Translations under genes and position numbers: made by a program | Part shown: positions 1 through 11,461 of the stretch, piece by piece | How positions within the stretch are numbered: the first letter of the stretch is position 1 | Layout: every line of letters starts with the position of its first letter | Assembly: GCF_031010175.1 (NCBI RefSeq) | Contig: NZ_JAUAMB010000006.1 | Span: forward strand, 1-64,000 | Direction of reading: 5' to 3' | Length of the DNA: 64,000 nt | DNA from: Halomonas sp. SpR1 | Lineage (GTDB): Bacteria > Pseudomonadota > Gammaproteobacteria > Pseudomonadales > Halomonadaceae | The notes under the pieces: generated by a model | Seen by the model: only the letters and a program-made list of their open reading frames with translations | Databases searched by the model: none | What the model was told of the DNA's origin: nothing

Positions 1-1
1 A

Positions 2-1119
<1,118 letters not shown>

Positions 1120-1123
<4 letters not shown>

Positions 1124-1788
1124 TCGCTTTTGAGCATGTAGGAAAACGCTACGGCGGACGCTTTGAAGCGCTGGCGCATCTTAACTTTCGGGTTGCCCGG
1201 GGCGAGATGGTGTTTCTGACCGGCCACTCCGGCGCAGGTAAGAGTTCACTGCTACGCCTAGTGATGCGCCTTGAGAAGCCTAGTCGCGGTCGCGTTGTCG
1301 TGGCGGGGCACGATATTGCCCAACTGCATGCCAGCCAAGTGCCGTTCTATCGGCGCCAAATTGGCGTGGTCTTCCAGGATCACCAGCTGTTATTTGATCG
1401 CAGCATTTTTCACAATGTCGCCCTGCCTCTGGAAATCCAGGGCATTGAGCCTCGTGAGTCTGCACGCCGCGTGCGCGCCGCGTTAGATAAAGTGGGGCTG
1501 TTGCATCGTGAGAAAGCGCTGCCTATCGAGTTGTCGGGCGGTGAGCAGCAGCGGGTGGGCATTGCCCGGGCGGTGGTCAATAAGCCCGCGCTGCTGTTGG
1601 CCGATGAGCCAACGGGCAATCTGGATCCCCAACTCTCGGCGGATATCATGGGGCTGTTTGAGGATTTTAACCGGATTGGCACGACGGTGATGATCGCCAG
1701 CCACGATTTGGCTCTGATTGCTCGGCTGCGCCATCGTATCCTGCGCTTGAGCGACGGTCGCCTGGTCGCGGATGAGGGGGCGATATGA
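1120..1788 (+). CDS. ftsE: FtsE, cell division ABC-type ATPase
   Basis: FtsE is the cytoplasmic ATPase of the FtsEX complex, which couples septal ring constriction to activation of peptidoglycan hydrolases. At 222 residues it matches the family length. Walker A GHSGAGKS is at residues 35-42, the ABC signature LSGGEQQR at 138-145 and Walker B LLLADEP at 158-164. The ATG overlaps the ftsY stop and the stop overlaps the ftsX ATG, so the three genes are very likely translated in a coupled way from one message. Confidence 0.97.
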
Positions 1789-2828
1789 AGCCGTCGACGA
1801 CGCCAAAGCGCCGACAGGGCGCGGCATTAAAGACGCCGCGCAAAGCCGCTGCTAAACCAGCGGTCGATAAGGCCCCTCAGCGGGGCGCCAGATCGCAGCA
1901 GACACGCTTTTCCAGCCGGTTACGGGCATGGGGGCGCCACCACCGTAGTATGGCGTGGGATAGCTTTCAGCGCCTGGTGCGCTATCCGCTGGGTAATCTG
2001 CTGACCATGTTGGCGATTGCTATCGCGCTGGTACTGCCCGCGGCACTATGGCTAACCCTGGACAGCGCACGCCTGTTGGATGCGGAGCTTGATGAGAGTG
2101 CGACTTTAACGGTTTATCTTGAGTTGACTGCTGACGATGCCCAGTCGATGCGTATCGAAGAGGCGGTTAACGCGGAGCCCAACGTGCTCGAAACCCGGTT
2201 GATCAGCGCCGAGCAGGGTATGGCGGAGTTCCAGCAGTCGCTGGGACTGGATGATGCCCTGGCAGGGCTGGAGAGCAATCCGCTGCCTATCAGCATGGTG
2301 GTGCGCCCGGAAAGCGTTGACCCGGTTGCCATGCAGCAGTTGGCCGCCCGCCTTGAAGCGCTTTCTGGCGTTGATGAGGTGCGCCTGGATCTGGCCTGGG
2401 TGGAGCGGTTGAGGAACCTGGCAGAGTTGGGCCGCCGTGTGGCGCTGGCGCTGGGGGCGCTGTTTGGCTTAGGCGTGCTGCTGGTGGTCGGCAATACCAT
2501 TCGTCTATCGGTGGAGAGTCGCCGCCGGGAGATTGAAGTGGTGATGCTGATTGGCGCCACACATGCGTTTGTCAGGCGGCCTTTTCTGTATAGCGGTGCC
2601 TGGTACGGGTTGGGCGGTGGGCTGTTAGCGTTGGGGTTGTTAGGCGTGGGCAATCACTGGCTGTCAATGCCGGTCGCTGCGCTGGCGGCGAGCTACGGGG
2701 CGAGCTTCTCTTTACCCCAACTCGATGTGACAGGCTCTACAATTCTGCTATCTTGCAGTACACTACTAGGCTGGTTGGGTGCTTGGTTGGCGGTTACACG
2801 TCATCTCTCAAGCATTCGGCCAAGATGA
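1785..2828 (+). CDS. ftsX: FtsX, cell division membrane protein
   Basis: FtsX is the permease-like membrane partner of FtsE and transmits ATP hydrolysis to periplasmic amidase activators. The 347-residue protein begins with about 60 basic, Ala/Pro-rich cytoplasmic residues, then a membrane segment near 71-92. The periplasmic domain spans about 95-210, followed by three further membrane segments in the C-terminal third (about 215-235, 270-290 and 315-335). The topology and neighbourhood are diagnostic. The start overlaps the ftsE stop by four bases. No clear intrinsic terminator follows it before the rpoH promoter region. Confidence 0.96.
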   Translation: MKPSTTPKRRQGAALKTPRKAAAKPAVDKAPQRGARSQQTRFSSRLRAWGRHHRSMAWDSFQRLVRYPLGNLLTMLAIAIALVLPAALWLTLDSARLLDAELDESATLTVYLELTADDAQSMRIEEAVNAEPNVLETRLISAEQGMAEFQQSLGLDDALAGLESNPLPISMVVRPESVDPVAMQQLAARLEALSGVDEVRLDLAWVERLRNLAELGRRVALALGALFGLGVLLVVGNTIRLSVESRRREIEVVMLIGATHAFVRRPFLYSGAWYGLGGGLLALGLLGVGNHWLSMPVAALAASYGASFSLPQLDVTGSTILLSCSTLLGWLGAWLAVTRHLSSIRPR

Positions 2829-2868
2829 TGGGTGAGTTTTAGGTAGATAATGCGATACGGCTGAATTA

Positions 2869-2899
2869 CTTAACGTGCGAACTTTATTTTTACGTTAAG
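2869..2899. repeat. Perfect 8-bp inverted repeat around the rpoH sigma-E promoter
   Basis: CTTAACGT (2869-2876) and ACGTTAAG (2892-2899) form a perfect inverted repeat with a 15-bp spacer. The left arm lies just upstream of the sigma-E -35 element and the right arm inside the -35/-10 spacer. That placement suits an operator. A transcribed hairpin ending ftsX is less likely because no T-run follows. Function is inferred only from position. Confidence 0.5.
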
Positions 2900-2905
2900 G
2901 TCTGA
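2879..2905 (+). promoter_or_regulatory. Sigma-E (RpoE) type promoter of rpoH
   Basis: GAACTT (2879-2884) and TCTGA (2901-2905) are separated by exactly 16 bp, matching the RpoE consensus and the layout of the E. coli rpoH P3 promoter. The element sits about 105 bp upstream of the rpoH start codon. This implies that envelope stress feeds into the cytoplasmic heat-shock response. I did not find an equally good housekeeping promoter in the same gap, although AT-rich sequence at about 2921-2965 could hold one. Confidence 0.8.
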
Positions 2906-3009
2906 GAATTACAGGCGTCGTATCACTGAATTAGTATCACGATTTTGTAATAGGTTATTGATAACGTGCTACGTCAACCACGATGGGTTACAGGGGAGAC
3001 CACCTGCAC

Positions 3010-3876
3010 ATGAGCACTAGTCTTCTACCGGTGGGGCAGCTTTCGCCCGGCGGCGATCTGGGCGGCTACATCCGCGCGGTCAATGGAATTTCGGTATTAA
3101 CGGCCGATGAAGAGCGCGAACTCGCTTATCGCCTCTATGATGAAGGCGATCTGGAAGCCGCTCGTCGTTTGGTGCTGTCGCATTTGCGCTTTGTGGTGCA
3201 TATCGCGCGTAGCTATTCGGGCTATGGGTTGCCTCAGGCAGATTTGATCCAAGAAGGTAACGTCGGCTTGATGAAAGCCGTCAAGCGTTTCGACCCGAAC
3301 CAGGGCGTTCGTTTGGTCTCGTTTGCCGTGCACTGGATTAAAGCGGAAATCCACGAATTTGTGCTGCGCAACTGGCGCATCGTTAAAATCGCGACAACGA
3401 AGGCGCAGCGTAAGCTGTTCTTTAACCTGCGCGGGGCGAAGAAGCGTTTGGCCTGGCTGAATAACGACGAAGTTGATGCCATTGCCAAAGACCTCGACGT
3501 CAAACCCGAGGTTGTGCGCGACATGGAGGGGCGGCTCTCGTCTTACGATGCGGGTTACGACGCCCCGGCAGGCGATGATGAAGAGAGCACCTACCAAGCG
3601 CCAGTGCACTTCTTGGACGATGCTGCTTCCGACCCTGCCACGCAGTTGGAAGATAGCAACTTCGAGGAAGACTCGACTCGACGTTTACAGCTTGCTCTCG
3701 AAGGGCTTGATGAGCGCTCGCGGGATATTCTGCAGCGCCGCTGGTTGGCCGATAGCAAAGAGACGCTGCATGATCTGGCTGACGTCTACGGGGTCAGCGC
3801 CGAGCGTATCCGTCAGCTTGAAAAAAATGCCATGAAAAAACTGCGTCAGAAAATGGGCGAAGAGATGGTCGCCTAA
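3010..3876 (+). CDS. rpoH: RpoH, heat-shock sigma factor sigma-32
   Basis: Sigma-32 directs RNA polymerase to heat-shock promoters. From the ATG at 3010 it has 288 residues, close to the 284 of E. coli. That start has AGGGGAG at about 2992-2998, whereas an in-frame ATG at 2983 has no ribosome site and would add nine atypical residues. Region 2 covers about 50-125. The RpoH-specific box QRKLFFNLR is at 133-141. A region 4 helix-turn-helix lies near the C-terminus ([15 protein letters not shown]). It follows ftsYEX as in most gammaproteobacteria and ends in a strong terminator. Confidence 0.97.
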   Translation: MSTSLLPVGQLSPGGDLGGYIRAVNGISVLTADEERELAYRLYDEGDLEAARRLVLSHLRFVVHIARSYSGYGLPQADLIQEGNVGLMKAVKRFDPNQGVRLVSFAVHWIKAEIHEFVLRNWRIVKIATTKAQRKLFFNLRGAKKRLAWLNNDEVDAIAKDLDVKPEVVRDMEGRLSSYDAGYDAPAGDDEESTYQAPVHFLDDAASDPATQLEDSNFEEDSTRRLQLALEGLDERSRDILQRRWLADSKETLHDLADVYGVSAERIRQLEKNAMKKLRQKMGEEMVA

Positions 3877-3914
3877 GATCATACTTACTGCTCGATTAGC
3901 GGTTTTTCAGTATC

Positions 3915-3952
3915 AAAAAAACCGGCTCCTTTAATGGGGGCCGGTTTTTTTT
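3915..3952. terminator. Bidirectional intrinsic terminator between rpoH and slmA
   Basis: An A-rich arm with ACCGGCTCC pairs across a short TTAAT loop with GGGGGCCGGT followed by eight T. The stem has a GC core, an A-run on the left and a T-run on the right, so it can terminate rpoH on the plus strand and slmA on the minus strand. The two genes converge here. Confidence 0.88.
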
Positions 3953-3971
3953 GTGCCTCCATCACGCTGGT

Positions 3972-4580
3972 CTAAGCGGGCTGAGTCGTGGCGCGCAGTA
4001 ATTGGGCTGACAGCAGCGACCACTGATCTTCCCAGTGTTCGGTGGGCAGTCGCTTAAAGTCGCTACGCACATACTGAGAAATTCGTCCCTCTGCCTGGGC
4101 CGCCAGCAAATTGGCAGCGGCAGAGGCGGGAATCGTGGGGCGCAGGCCTTCACGCAGTTCGGCTTCGCGCAGAATCTGCTTAAGCTGCATCTCCAGGCGC
4201 TCAAACAGCTGGTTTACCCGCTGGCGTAGTCGGGCTGTTTCGCCGGTGAGCACGTCGCCGCCCATTACCCGGGCCAGGCCAGGGTTTTTTTCAGCAAAGC
4301 CCAGCAGCAGCGCGAGTATGGTGCCACAGCGGGTGGTAGCGTCGGGAACGTCTTCTAAAATGCGCGTGATGCGGGCAAAAATGCTCTCTTCAATAAAGTC
4401 GATCAGCCCCTCGAACATACGTGCTTTGCTGGGGAAATGGCGGTAGAGCGCCGCTTCTGAAACGCCGACCTGGCGGGCGAGGGCGGCTGTCGTGATGCGC
4501 TTGCCGCTATCTTCCTCGAGCATTAACGCCAGGGCCTGGAGAATCTGCTCGCGGCGGCGTGGTTTTTGATCTTCGCTCAT
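3972..4580 (-). CDS. slmA: SlmA, nucleoid occlusion factor (TetR family)
   Basis: SlmA binds specific chromosomal sites and blocks FtsZ assembly over unsegregated nucleoids. The 202-residue protein has the TetR fold. The N-terminal helix-turn-helix contains TTAALARQVGVSEAALYRHF (about residues 30-49), nearly identical to E. coli SlmA, followed by FPSKARMFEGLIDFIE. The C-terminal half keeps INQLFER-like and Q-rich dimerisation segments (RVNQLFERLE). It lies 19 bp downstream of argB, the arrangement seen in pseudomonads, so it is probably the last gene of the coaBC-dut-algC-argB run. Confidence 0.93.
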   Translation of the reverse strand: MSEDQKPRRREQILQALALMLEEDSGKRITTAALARQVGVSEAALYRHFPSKARMFEGLIDFIEESIFARITRILEDVPDATTRCGTILALLLGFAEKNPGLARVMGGDVLTGETARLRQRVNQLFERLEMQLKQILREAELREGLRPTIPASAAANLLAAQAEGRISQYVRSDFKRLPTEHWEDQWSLLSAQLLRATTQPA

Positions 4581-4599
4581 GATGTGGCCTCCGTCGCGG

Positions 4600-5520
<921 letters not shown>

Positions 5521-5632
5521 TTATTGTGCTGCTAACGTTTATGTTGATTAAGTGATGAGGGTCGCGCTTTCTAGGTGGTCGCGATCCCTTCAGCGCCGAA
5601 CTGTTTGGCGAGCTAGCTACTGAGTTCCCGCG

Positions 5633-7018
5633 TCAGTGGGGTAGCTCGATGTCTGGCGCGACGTGCCGAAGCGCGTCGTTAAAAACGGTCTTGATGCGTG
5701 CTAGCGCGGCCTCGTCTTTACCTTCAAAGCGCATGACCAATGCAGGCGTGGTGTTGGAGGCGCGACACAGTCCCCAGCCATCCTGGTAGTCAACGCGGAT
5801 ACCATCCAAAGTAGTTTTGATACCTTCGCCGAAGTCGCCCTCGCGAGCAAGCTTATCCATCAGAGAAAATTTGTTAGCGTCGCTAACCGCAATATTAATT
5901 TCCGGGGTCGCAACGTCTTGGGGGAAGTGGGCAAAAAACGTATCGGCGTCGGCGGCTTGGTTGGCGAGAATTTCTACCAGCCGAGCGGCGGCATAGAGGC
6001 CGTCGTCAAAACCGTACCAGCGCTCTTTGAAAAAAATGTGCCCACTCATTTCTCCACCCAACTGTGCACCGGTCGCCTGCATACGGGCCTTGATCATCGA
6101 GTGCCCGGTACGCCACATTTCGGGTTCGCCGCCGGCCTCGCTGATCACTTTGACCAGGTTGCCGGTGCACTTGATATCAAAAATAACTTTGGCACCAGGC
6201 TTACGCGCGAGCATATCGGTGGCAAACACCATCAGCAGGTGGTCGGGATAGATCAGCTTGCCGGTGGGCGTAACAACGCCCAGGCGGTCGCCATCTCCAT
6301 CGAAAGCAAGGCCAATATCGGCCCCGGTTTCATGAACTGTGCGGATCAGATCCTGCATATTTTCTGGCTTGCCAGGATCGGGGTGGTGATGGGGAAAATG
6401 GCCGTCTATTTCGGCAAACAGCGGAATGGTCTCGATACCTAATCGTGCCAGCAGCTGTGGGCCCAGCTCTCCGGCAACGCCATTACCACAGTCGACCACG
6501 GCTTTAACCGGTCGATTGATCTTAACGTCGTCCAGAATGCGCGTTAGATACGTTTCACGGATATCTTGCTGAATGATTTGGCCTTGGCCATTGGCCAGGT
6601 TGCCCGATTGAATACGCTCGAAGAGCGCCGTAATCGCATCACCGGAGAGCGTTTCGCCGCCAAGCACGATTTTAAAGCCGTTGTAGTCAGGCGGGTTATG
6701 GCTACCGGTGACCATCACGCCCGATTGGGTGTCTTCCAGTATATGAGTGGCGAAGTAAAGCACCGGGGTGGGCACCATGCCGATGTCGATTACATCGCGC
6801 CCCGCGGCGCTCAGGCCTCGCATCAGCGCCGCTTGTAGCCGGGCGCCGGAAAGGCGGCCGTCGCGGGCGACCACCACGCTGGACTCGCCCCGCTCAGCGG
6901 CTTCAGAGCCCACCGCACGCCCGATCAGCTCGACAGTCTCTTCGGTTAGCGTTTCGTCAACGATACCGCGAATATCGTAGGCGCGAAAAATCGAAGCGGG
7001 TACAGGCTGTGCGTTCAT
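5633..7018 (-). CDS. algC: AlgC-type phosphomannomutase/phosphoglucomutase
   Basis: The enzyme interconverts 1- and 6-phosphates of mannose and glucose and supplies precursors for LPS and exopolysaccharide. Its 461 residues match the 463-residue Pseudomonas AlgC. The catalytic phosphoserine is S106 in TGSHNPPDYNG. The metal-binding loop DGDGDR is near 240, the sugar-specificity loop GEMSGHIFF near 320, and the phosphate-binding C-terminal domain contains RASNTTPALVMRFE. It sits between dut and argB, the order known from P. aeruginosa. A dedicated GDP-mannose pathway is not visible in the window. Confidence 0.94.
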   Translation of the reverse strand: MNAQPVPASIFRAYDIRGIVDETLTEETVELIGRAVGSEAAERGESSVVVARDGRLSGARLQAALMRGLSAAGRDVIDIGMVPTPVLYFATHILEDTQSGVMVTGSHNPPDYNGFKIVLGGETLSGDAITALFERIQSGNLANGQGQIIQQDIRETYLTRILDDVKINRPVKAVVDCGNGVAGELGPQLLARLGIETIPLFAEIDGHFPHHHPDPGKPENMQDLIRTVHETGADIGLAFDGDGDRLGVVTPTGKLIYPDHLLMVFATDMLARKPGAKVIFDIKCTGNLVKVISEAGGEPEMWRTGHSMIKARMQATGAQLGGEMSGHIFFKERWYGFDDGLYAAARLVEILANQAADADTFFAHFPQDVATPEINIAVSDANKFSLMDKLAREGDFGEGIKTTLDGIRVDYQDGWGLCRASNTTPALVMRFEGKDEAALARIKTVFNDALRHVAPDIELPH

Positions 7019-7080
7019 AGGGCTTCCCTGCTAAACAGAGGTTGCCTTAACAAGGCTTCCTGGATAAGCGCGATCATTGG

Positions 7081-7539
7081 TTACTGACTGCCAGTACTGC
7101 CAAACCCACCGCTGCCCCGGGAGGAGTCCTCAAAAGCATCCACCAGAGAGAGTTCGGCCTGTACGACAGGTACAAGCACGTACTGTGCCAGTCGATCGAA
7201 AGGGGCTAGCGTAAACGTACTTTGACCACGGTTCCAGACCGAAACCATCAGCTCACCCTGGTAATCAGAGTCGATTAAACCGACTAAATTGCCTAGCACG
7301 ATGCCATGTTTATGCCCCAAACCGGAGCGTGGCAGGATCATACCCGCCAAACCTGGATCTTCAATATAGATGGCAATGCCGGTGCGTACGAGCTGACAAT
7401 CGCCGGGGGCTAATAATAACGGCTCATCCATCAGGGCGCGCAGATCCATTCCCGCCGAGCCTTCGGTGGCATAGTGCGGCATGTAGTCATGCAGGCGCTC
7501 GTCTAATACTTTGCACTGCAGGCGGGGACGGGCACTCAT
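7081..7539 (-). CDS. dut: Dut, deoxyuridine triphosphatase
   Basis: Dut hydrolyses dUTP to dUMP, keeping uracil out of DNA and feeding dTMP synthesis. Starting at the ATG at 7539 it has 152 residues against 151 in E. coli. The family motifs appear in order: [31 protein letters not shown] and the C-terminal GGFGSTG lid. The frame is open further upstream, but that stretch overlaps coaBC coding sequence and is not dUTPase-like. The chosen ATG overlaps the coaBC stop (ATGA), as in other proteobacteria. Confidence 0.96.
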   Translation of the reverse strand: MSARPRLQCKVLDERLHDYMPHYATEGSAGMDLRALMDEPLLLAPGDCQLVRTGIAIYIEDPGLAGMILPRSGLGHKHGIVLGNLVGLIDSDYQGELMVSVWNRGQSTFTLAPFDRLAQYVLVPVVQAELSLVDAFEDSSRGSGGFGSTGSQ

Positions 7540-8831
7540 GGGGACTCTCCAGATGTTTGCGTAGGGGCTTTGGTGGGTAGCAGCGCGAGGGCTTGACGGA
7601 TGATGGTGGTGGCCAGCTGTGGCTTTGGCTGCGCTGCTTCTGCACGGCACTCGACGCCTTCGGGGGTGCGCCAGAGCAGCAATGCAGCATTCTGGTCGCT
7701 GCCAAAGCCCAGGCCAGCCTGGGACACGTCGTTGGCGACGATCATGTCCAGCCCTTTGCGCTGTAATTTATCCCGCGCGTAGCGCTCAATTTCCTGGGTC
7801 TCGGCGGCAAAGCCGATCACCAGCGGGCGCTGTTTTTCGGGGAGCGCGGAAACGCTGGCGATAATATCGGGATTTTTAATCAGGGTAAGCGTGAGCGTAT
7901 CGCTATCATCCTGCTTTTTGAGCTTATGCTCGGCAGGCGCTGCCGCGCGATAGTCAGCGACCGCCGCGCAGCCGATAAACAGCGCTGACTGAGGCGCTAG
8001 TCGCTGCGCTTGTGCGTGCATTTGCTCGGCTGACTCAACGTCAATCCGCGTCACACCCTGGGGCGTGGGTAGGTTAACCGGCCCGCTGATCAGCGTTACT
8101 TTGGCCCCTTCAGCCACGGCCGCGGCGGCCAGGGCAAAGCCCATTTTTCCCGAGCTGTGGTTGGAAATGTAACGCACGGGATCCAGCGGTTCCCGGGTAG
8201 GGCCGGCGGTAATCACCACATGAGGGGCATTACTGTGCGGTGCTGTGGTGAAAGGAGCTGCAAACAGCGCCGTTACCGCGCTAAAGATCTCTTCAGGTTC
8301 ACTCATGCGACCTGGCCCCACATCGCCGCAGGCTTGGTCGCCAGCGGCGGGGCCAATCAACTGCCAATCATCGTCCGCCAACTGCTGTACGTTGCGCTGG
8401 GTAGCAGGGTGGCGCCACATGGCCTGGTTCATTGCTGGGGCAATCAGCTTGGGCGCTTCTGAGGCTAAGCAGAGTGTGGTGAGCAGGTCGTCGGCCATGC
8501 CGTGCACCAGACGGGCGATAAGGTCGGCGGTGGCCGGAGCGATCAGCACCAGATCCGCCCAGCGGGCCAATTCAATATGGCCCATGCCCGCTTCGGCTTC
8601 GGGGTCGAGCAAAGAGGTGCGCACAGGCTCGCCAGAGAGTGCCTGAAGCGTGAGCGGGGTAATAAAGGCCTGGGCTCCGTCGGTCATCACCACGCGCACC
8701 TGGCAGCCCGCCTGCTTGAGTAGGCGCACAAGCAACGCGCTTTTGTAAGCAGCGATACCCGCACTGACGCCGAGCAGTACCCGCTTGCCTGCAAGTGTCG
8801 ATGTGCTTGTCGTGTTAACAGCAGAGGCCAT
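7536..8831 (-). CDS. coaBC: CoaBC, bifunctional phosphopantothenoylcysteine synthetase/decarboxylase
   Basis: This protein catalyses two consecutive steps of coenzyme A synthesis. The N-terminal flavoprotein half carries [11 protein letters not shown] and the substrate clamp PAMNQAMW. The C-terminal CTP-dependent synthetase half starts near [19 protein letters not shown] and contains SSGKMG and the KKQ-type loop. With the ATG at 8831 it has 431 residues, slightly longer than the usual 400 because of about 15 extra N-terminal residues. A more distal ATG at 8912 would add 27 residues of non-family sequence. It is divergent from radC. Confidence 0.94.
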   Translation of the reverse strand: MASAVNTTSTSTLAGKRVLLGVSAGIAAYKSALLVRLLKQAGCQVRVVMTDGAQAFITPLTLQALSGEPVRTSLLDPEAEAGMGHIELARWADLVLIAPATADLIARLVHGMADDLLTTLCLASEAPKLIAPAMNQAMWRHPATQRNVQQLADDDWQLIGPAAGDQACGDVGPGRMSEPEEIFSAVTALFAAPFTTAPHSNAPHVVITAGPTREPLDPVRYISNHSSGKMGFALAAAAVAEGAKVTLISGPVNLPTPQGVTRIDVESAEQMHAQAQRLAPQSALFIGCAAVADYRAAAPAEHKLKKQDDSDTLTLTLIKNPDIIASVSALPEKQRPLVIGFAAETQEIERYARDKLQRKGLDMIVANDVSQAGLGFGSDQNAALLLWRTPEGVECRAEAAQPKPQLATTIIRQALALLPTKAPTQTSGESP

Positions 8832-9005
8832 GGTCAGCGATCCCAATCCACGTTCGTAAGGAGGCTTACCATACCACTGGCACCAACAATTTGGCATATT
8901 GGGCGCAAACAAGGTTAAGCTAGGTTTAATGAGCTTATTGTTGTGAGGCTAAGTGTGGTGAGGCTGGCTTTGATTAATAAGGACGGGCAACGCAGGTAAG
9001 GTGCG

Positions 9006-9680
9006 ATGGGAATCAATCACTGGCCGGAAGGTGAGCGGCCCCGGGAAAAGTTACTTAATGTCGGTGCCCAGGCGCTCTCCGACGCTGAGTTACTGGCGAT
9101 TTTTTTGCGCGTTGGCGTGCAGGGGCGTTCGGCGGTCGATTTAGCGCGTGACTTACTCAGCAGTTTTGGTGGTTTGCGCCAACTGCTAGAGGCCGATCAG
9201 GATAGTTTCTGTTCTGCCCGTGGGTTAGGTAGCGCCAAATATGCCCAGCTCCAGGCGACGCTAGAGCTATCGCGACGCCATTTAGCCAGCCAGTTGGCGC
9301 GAGGCAATGCGCTGACATCGCCTGCCTTGGTGCGTCACTACTTGAGTTCGCAGCTACGCCATTTAGGGCATGAGGAGTTCGCGGTACTTTTTTTGGATAC
9401 CCAGCACCGAATTATTCGCTATGAATCGCTGTTTCGCGGTACCCTAGACAGCGCATCTGTTTACCCCCGCGAAGTTGCCAAGCGTGCATTAGAACTTAGC
9501 GCTGGCGCCGTTATCCTGGCTCATAATCACCCTTCGGGTGTGGCCGAGCCAAGCGATGCTGATCGACGTATCACGGAACGCCTAAAAGAGGCGCTGGCAC
9601 TTTTTGAGGTGCGCGTGTTAGATCATTTCGTGGTGGGGGATGGAGAAGTAATTTCTTTTGCCGAGCGCGGCTGGCTATAA
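9006..9680 (+). CDS. radC: RadC family JAB/MPN-domain protein
   Basis: This 224-residue protein has an N-terminal helix-hairpin-helix-like region (about 1-95) and a C-terminal JAB1/MPN metalloprotease-like domain (about 105-224). The metal motif is HNHPSG at 173-178 with D186 in the SDAD segment. The molecular role of RadC remains unsettled; the early link to recombinational repair was later questioned. It is divergent from coaBC and upstream of rpmBG, a conserved chromosomal arrangement. Confidence 0.93.
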   Translation: MGINHWPEGERPREKLLNVGAQALSDAELLAIFLRVGVQGRSAVDLARDLLSSFGGLRQLLEADQDSFCSARGLGSAKYAQLQATLELSRRHLASQLARGNALTSPALVRHYLSSQLRHLGHEEFAVLFLDTQHRIIRYESLFRGTLDSASVYPREVAKRALELSAGAVILAHNHPSGVAEPSDADRRITERLKEALALFEVRVLDHFVVGDGEVISFAERGWL

Positions 9681-9769
9681 GCAGCATCAAACGAGGTGCT
9701 GCTAATGGCAGTATTGACTAAGTAAAATGAGCAGAAAAGCGCTTTTTCGGCCTTTTTTGTGGGTTTTGC

Positions 9770-9798
9770 TTGCTGCAAGTCGGGTGCTCTGGTATAAA
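9770..9798 (+). promoter_or_regulatory. Sigma-70 extended -10 promoter for rpmB-rpmG
   Basis: TTGCTG (9770-9775), 17 bp, then TATAAA (9793-9798) preceded by TGG, giving an extended -10. It is about 140 bp upstream of rpmB and is the best candidate in the 259-bp gap after radC. The same TGGTATAAAG string occurs upstream of rpsB. Confidence 0.65.
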
Positions 9799-9939
9799 GT
9801 GCCACCTTTAAACTTGGGTTGAATAACGGATTTGGGTAAAGCTTGGCGGTTTATTGCGTCGACTCCTCCCTGCTCCGGTTTGCCCGACAGTTTTGAACAC
9901 TCAGGTTATTATATCCTGGCCAAGCAGTTGGAGGCTCTC

Positions 9940-10176
9940 ATGTCCAAAGTATGTCAGGTTACCGGTAAGCGTCCGGTAACTGGAAATAACGTTTCACACT
10001 CAATGCGTAAGACACGTCGTCGTTTCTTGCCAAACCTGCACACCCATCGTTTTTGGGTTGAGTCTGAAAACCGCTTCGTCAAGCTGCGCGTTTCCACTAA
10101 AGGAATGCGTATTATTGATAAAAACGGTATCGACGCAGTTTTGGTTGATATTCGTAAGCGCGGCGACGCTATCTAA
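9940..10176 (+). CDS. rpmB: Ribosomal protein L28
   Basis: L28 is a 78-residue basic protein of the large subunit. It begins [17 protein letters not shown] and contains the typical [12 protein letters not shown] and [12 protein letters not shown] segments. The frame extends upstream to 9832, but the family start is the ATG at 9940, preceded by GGAGG-like sequence at about 9930. Only one cysteine is present, so this is the form lacking the zinc-ribbon cysteine set. It is paired with rpmG downstream, as usual. Confidence 0.97.
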   Translation: MSKVCQVTGKRPVTGNNVSHSMRKTRRRFLPNLHTHRFWVESENRFVKLRVSTKGMRIIDKNGIDAVLVDIRKRGDAI

Positions 10177-10218
10177 GCCAGCTTTTGGGGCCAAGCGTTT
10201 CGGACCAAGCATTTTGGA
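10177..10218 (+). repeat. Three degenerate 14-bp direct repeats between rpmB and rpmG
   Basis: GCCAGCTTTTGGGG, CCAAGCGTTTCGGA and CCAAGCATTTTGGA follow head to tail directly after the rpmB stop. The last two agree at 11 of 14 positions. The third copy ends at the rpmG ribosome-binding site. No function is evident. Confidence 0.6.
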
Positions 10219-10229
10219 AGGATTAAACC

Positions 10230-10385
10230 ATGCGCGATAAAATCAAGTTGGTGTCTAGTGCCGGTACAGGACACTTCTACACCACTGATAAGAACAAGCG
10301 GAACACGCCGGATAAGTTCGAATTCAAGAAATTCGACCCGGTCGTCCGTAAGCACGTGATCTACAAGGAAGCCAAGATCAAGTAA
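10230..10385 (+). CDS. rpmG: Ribosomal protein L33
   Basis: This 51-residue large-subunit protein starts [17 protein letters not shown] and ends KEAKIK. The ATG at 10230 has GGAAGGA at about 10216-10222. There are no cysteines, so this is the zinc-free (C-minus) L33 form. It is co-transcribed with rpmB and followed 48 bp later by a strong terminator. Confidence 0.97.
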   Translation: MRDKIKLVSSAGTGHFYTTDKNKRNTPDKFEFKKFDPVVRKHVIYKEAKIK

Positions 10386-10433
10386 TCGCTTCCGCGATAA
10401 TGATTGGCTTCCACTGCAGGCGAGCGCCTGTTC

Positions 10434-10460
10434 AAAAACCCGGCCCCAAGCCGGGTTTTT
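10434..10460 (+). terminator. Intrinsic terminator after rpmB-rpmG
   Basis: AAAAACCCGGC and GCCGGGTTTTT form an 11-bp perfect stem around the loop CCCAA, and the right arm supplies the T-run. Confidence 0.93.
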
Positions 10461-10508
10461 GCATGCATGCCTGTTACCCGTGGCATGCTTTGCAAACTTA
10501 CCTTCACT

Positions 10509-10534
10509 AGGCTGTCACTGTAGGCCGTTACTGT
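10509..10534 (+). repeat. 13-bp imperfect tandem duplication upstream of mutM
   Basis: AGGCTGTCACTGT and AGGCCGTTACTGT are adjacent copies matching at 11 of 13 positions, 19 bp before the mutM start. Confidence 0.6.
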
Positions 10535-10552
10535 TCCCAGATATGCTCAACT

Positions 10553-11395
10553 ATGCCCGAACTGCCTGAAGTTGAAACCACCCGCCGCGGGATTGCTCCC
10601 TATATTGAAGGTCAGGAAGTGACCGAAGTGCTGGTGCGCCAGCCGCGGCTACGCGTCCCCGTGCCTGATGACCTGGCCGAGCGGTTGGTGGGGGCGCGCA
10701 TTGGGGTATTGAAGCGGCGGGCTAAATACCTGCAGATTCCTATCCAGTCTACTGATGCGCTTGAAGGCGACGCTAACACGACGCTGCTATGGCACTTGGG
10801 TATGTCAGGTAGCCTGCGGATTGCCCGGGTGGGGGATTTACCTAAAAAGCATGACCACGTGGATGTTGTCACTGCCAGCGGCTATGTGCTGCGCTATCAC
10901 GACCCCCGCCGTTTTGGCTTTGTGGATTGGCAGGCCACAGACGAAGCGCAGGATAAACGGCTCGCTCACCTGGGCCCAGAGCCGCTGTCGGATGCGTTTA
11001 ATGGCAAATGGCTCTACACGCTCTCACGCAATAAGCGCGTGGCAGTAAAGCCATTTCTGATGGATAACCAGGTGGTTGTCGGCGCCGGGAATATCTATGC
11101 GGCGGAAGCGCTATTTATGGCCGGTATCGATCCGCGCCGCGCGGCGGGAAGGGTTTCCCATGCGCGCTATGACGCCTTGGCCCTAGCCGTAAAAGAGGTG
11201 CTGGCGGCGGCAATTACCCAGGGCGGCACCACGCTGCGAGATTTTGTCAGCGGTCAGGGCGAGCCCGGTTATTTCGCCCAGCGTTTGAATGTTTACGGTC
11301 GCCACGGCCAGCCCTGTTTGCGCTGTGGTGCGGAGCTTCGCCGCATTACGCTAGGCCAGCGTGCTAGCGTGTTCTGCCCCGGCTGCCAGCGCTGA
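10553..11395 (+). CDS. mutM: MutM (Fpg), formamidopyrimidine-DNA glycosylase
   Basis: MutM excises 8-oxoguanine and other oxidised purines and nicks the abasic site. After removal of Met the catalytic N-terminus PELPEVET is exposed, with Pro as the nucleophile and Glu next to it. The protein has 280 residues. The helix-two-turn-helix follows LLDN-type sequence ([20 protein letters not shown]). The C-terminal zinc finger has four cysteines (CLRC and CPGC pairs, about residues 257-278). Confidence 0.96.
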   Translation: MPELPEVETTRRGIAPYIEGQEVTEVLVRQPRLRVPVPDDLAERLVGARIGVLKRRAKYLQIPIQSTDALEGDANTTLLWHLGMSGSLRIARVGDLPKKHDHVDVVTASGYVLRYHDPRRFGFVDWQATDEAQDKRLAHLGPEPLSDAFNGKWLYTLSRNKRVAVKPFLMDNQVVVGAGNIYAAEALFMAGIDPRRAAGRVSHARYDALALAVKEVLAAAITQGGTTLRDFVSGQGEPGYFAQRLNVYGRHGQPCLRCGAELRRITLGQRASVFCPGCQR

Positions 11396-11461
11396 TGCCT
11401 ACCTATCAGTGCTACTGTTTTAGTTAAGTATAGCTTTGCTTACGTTTTTTTGGAGATTGCT

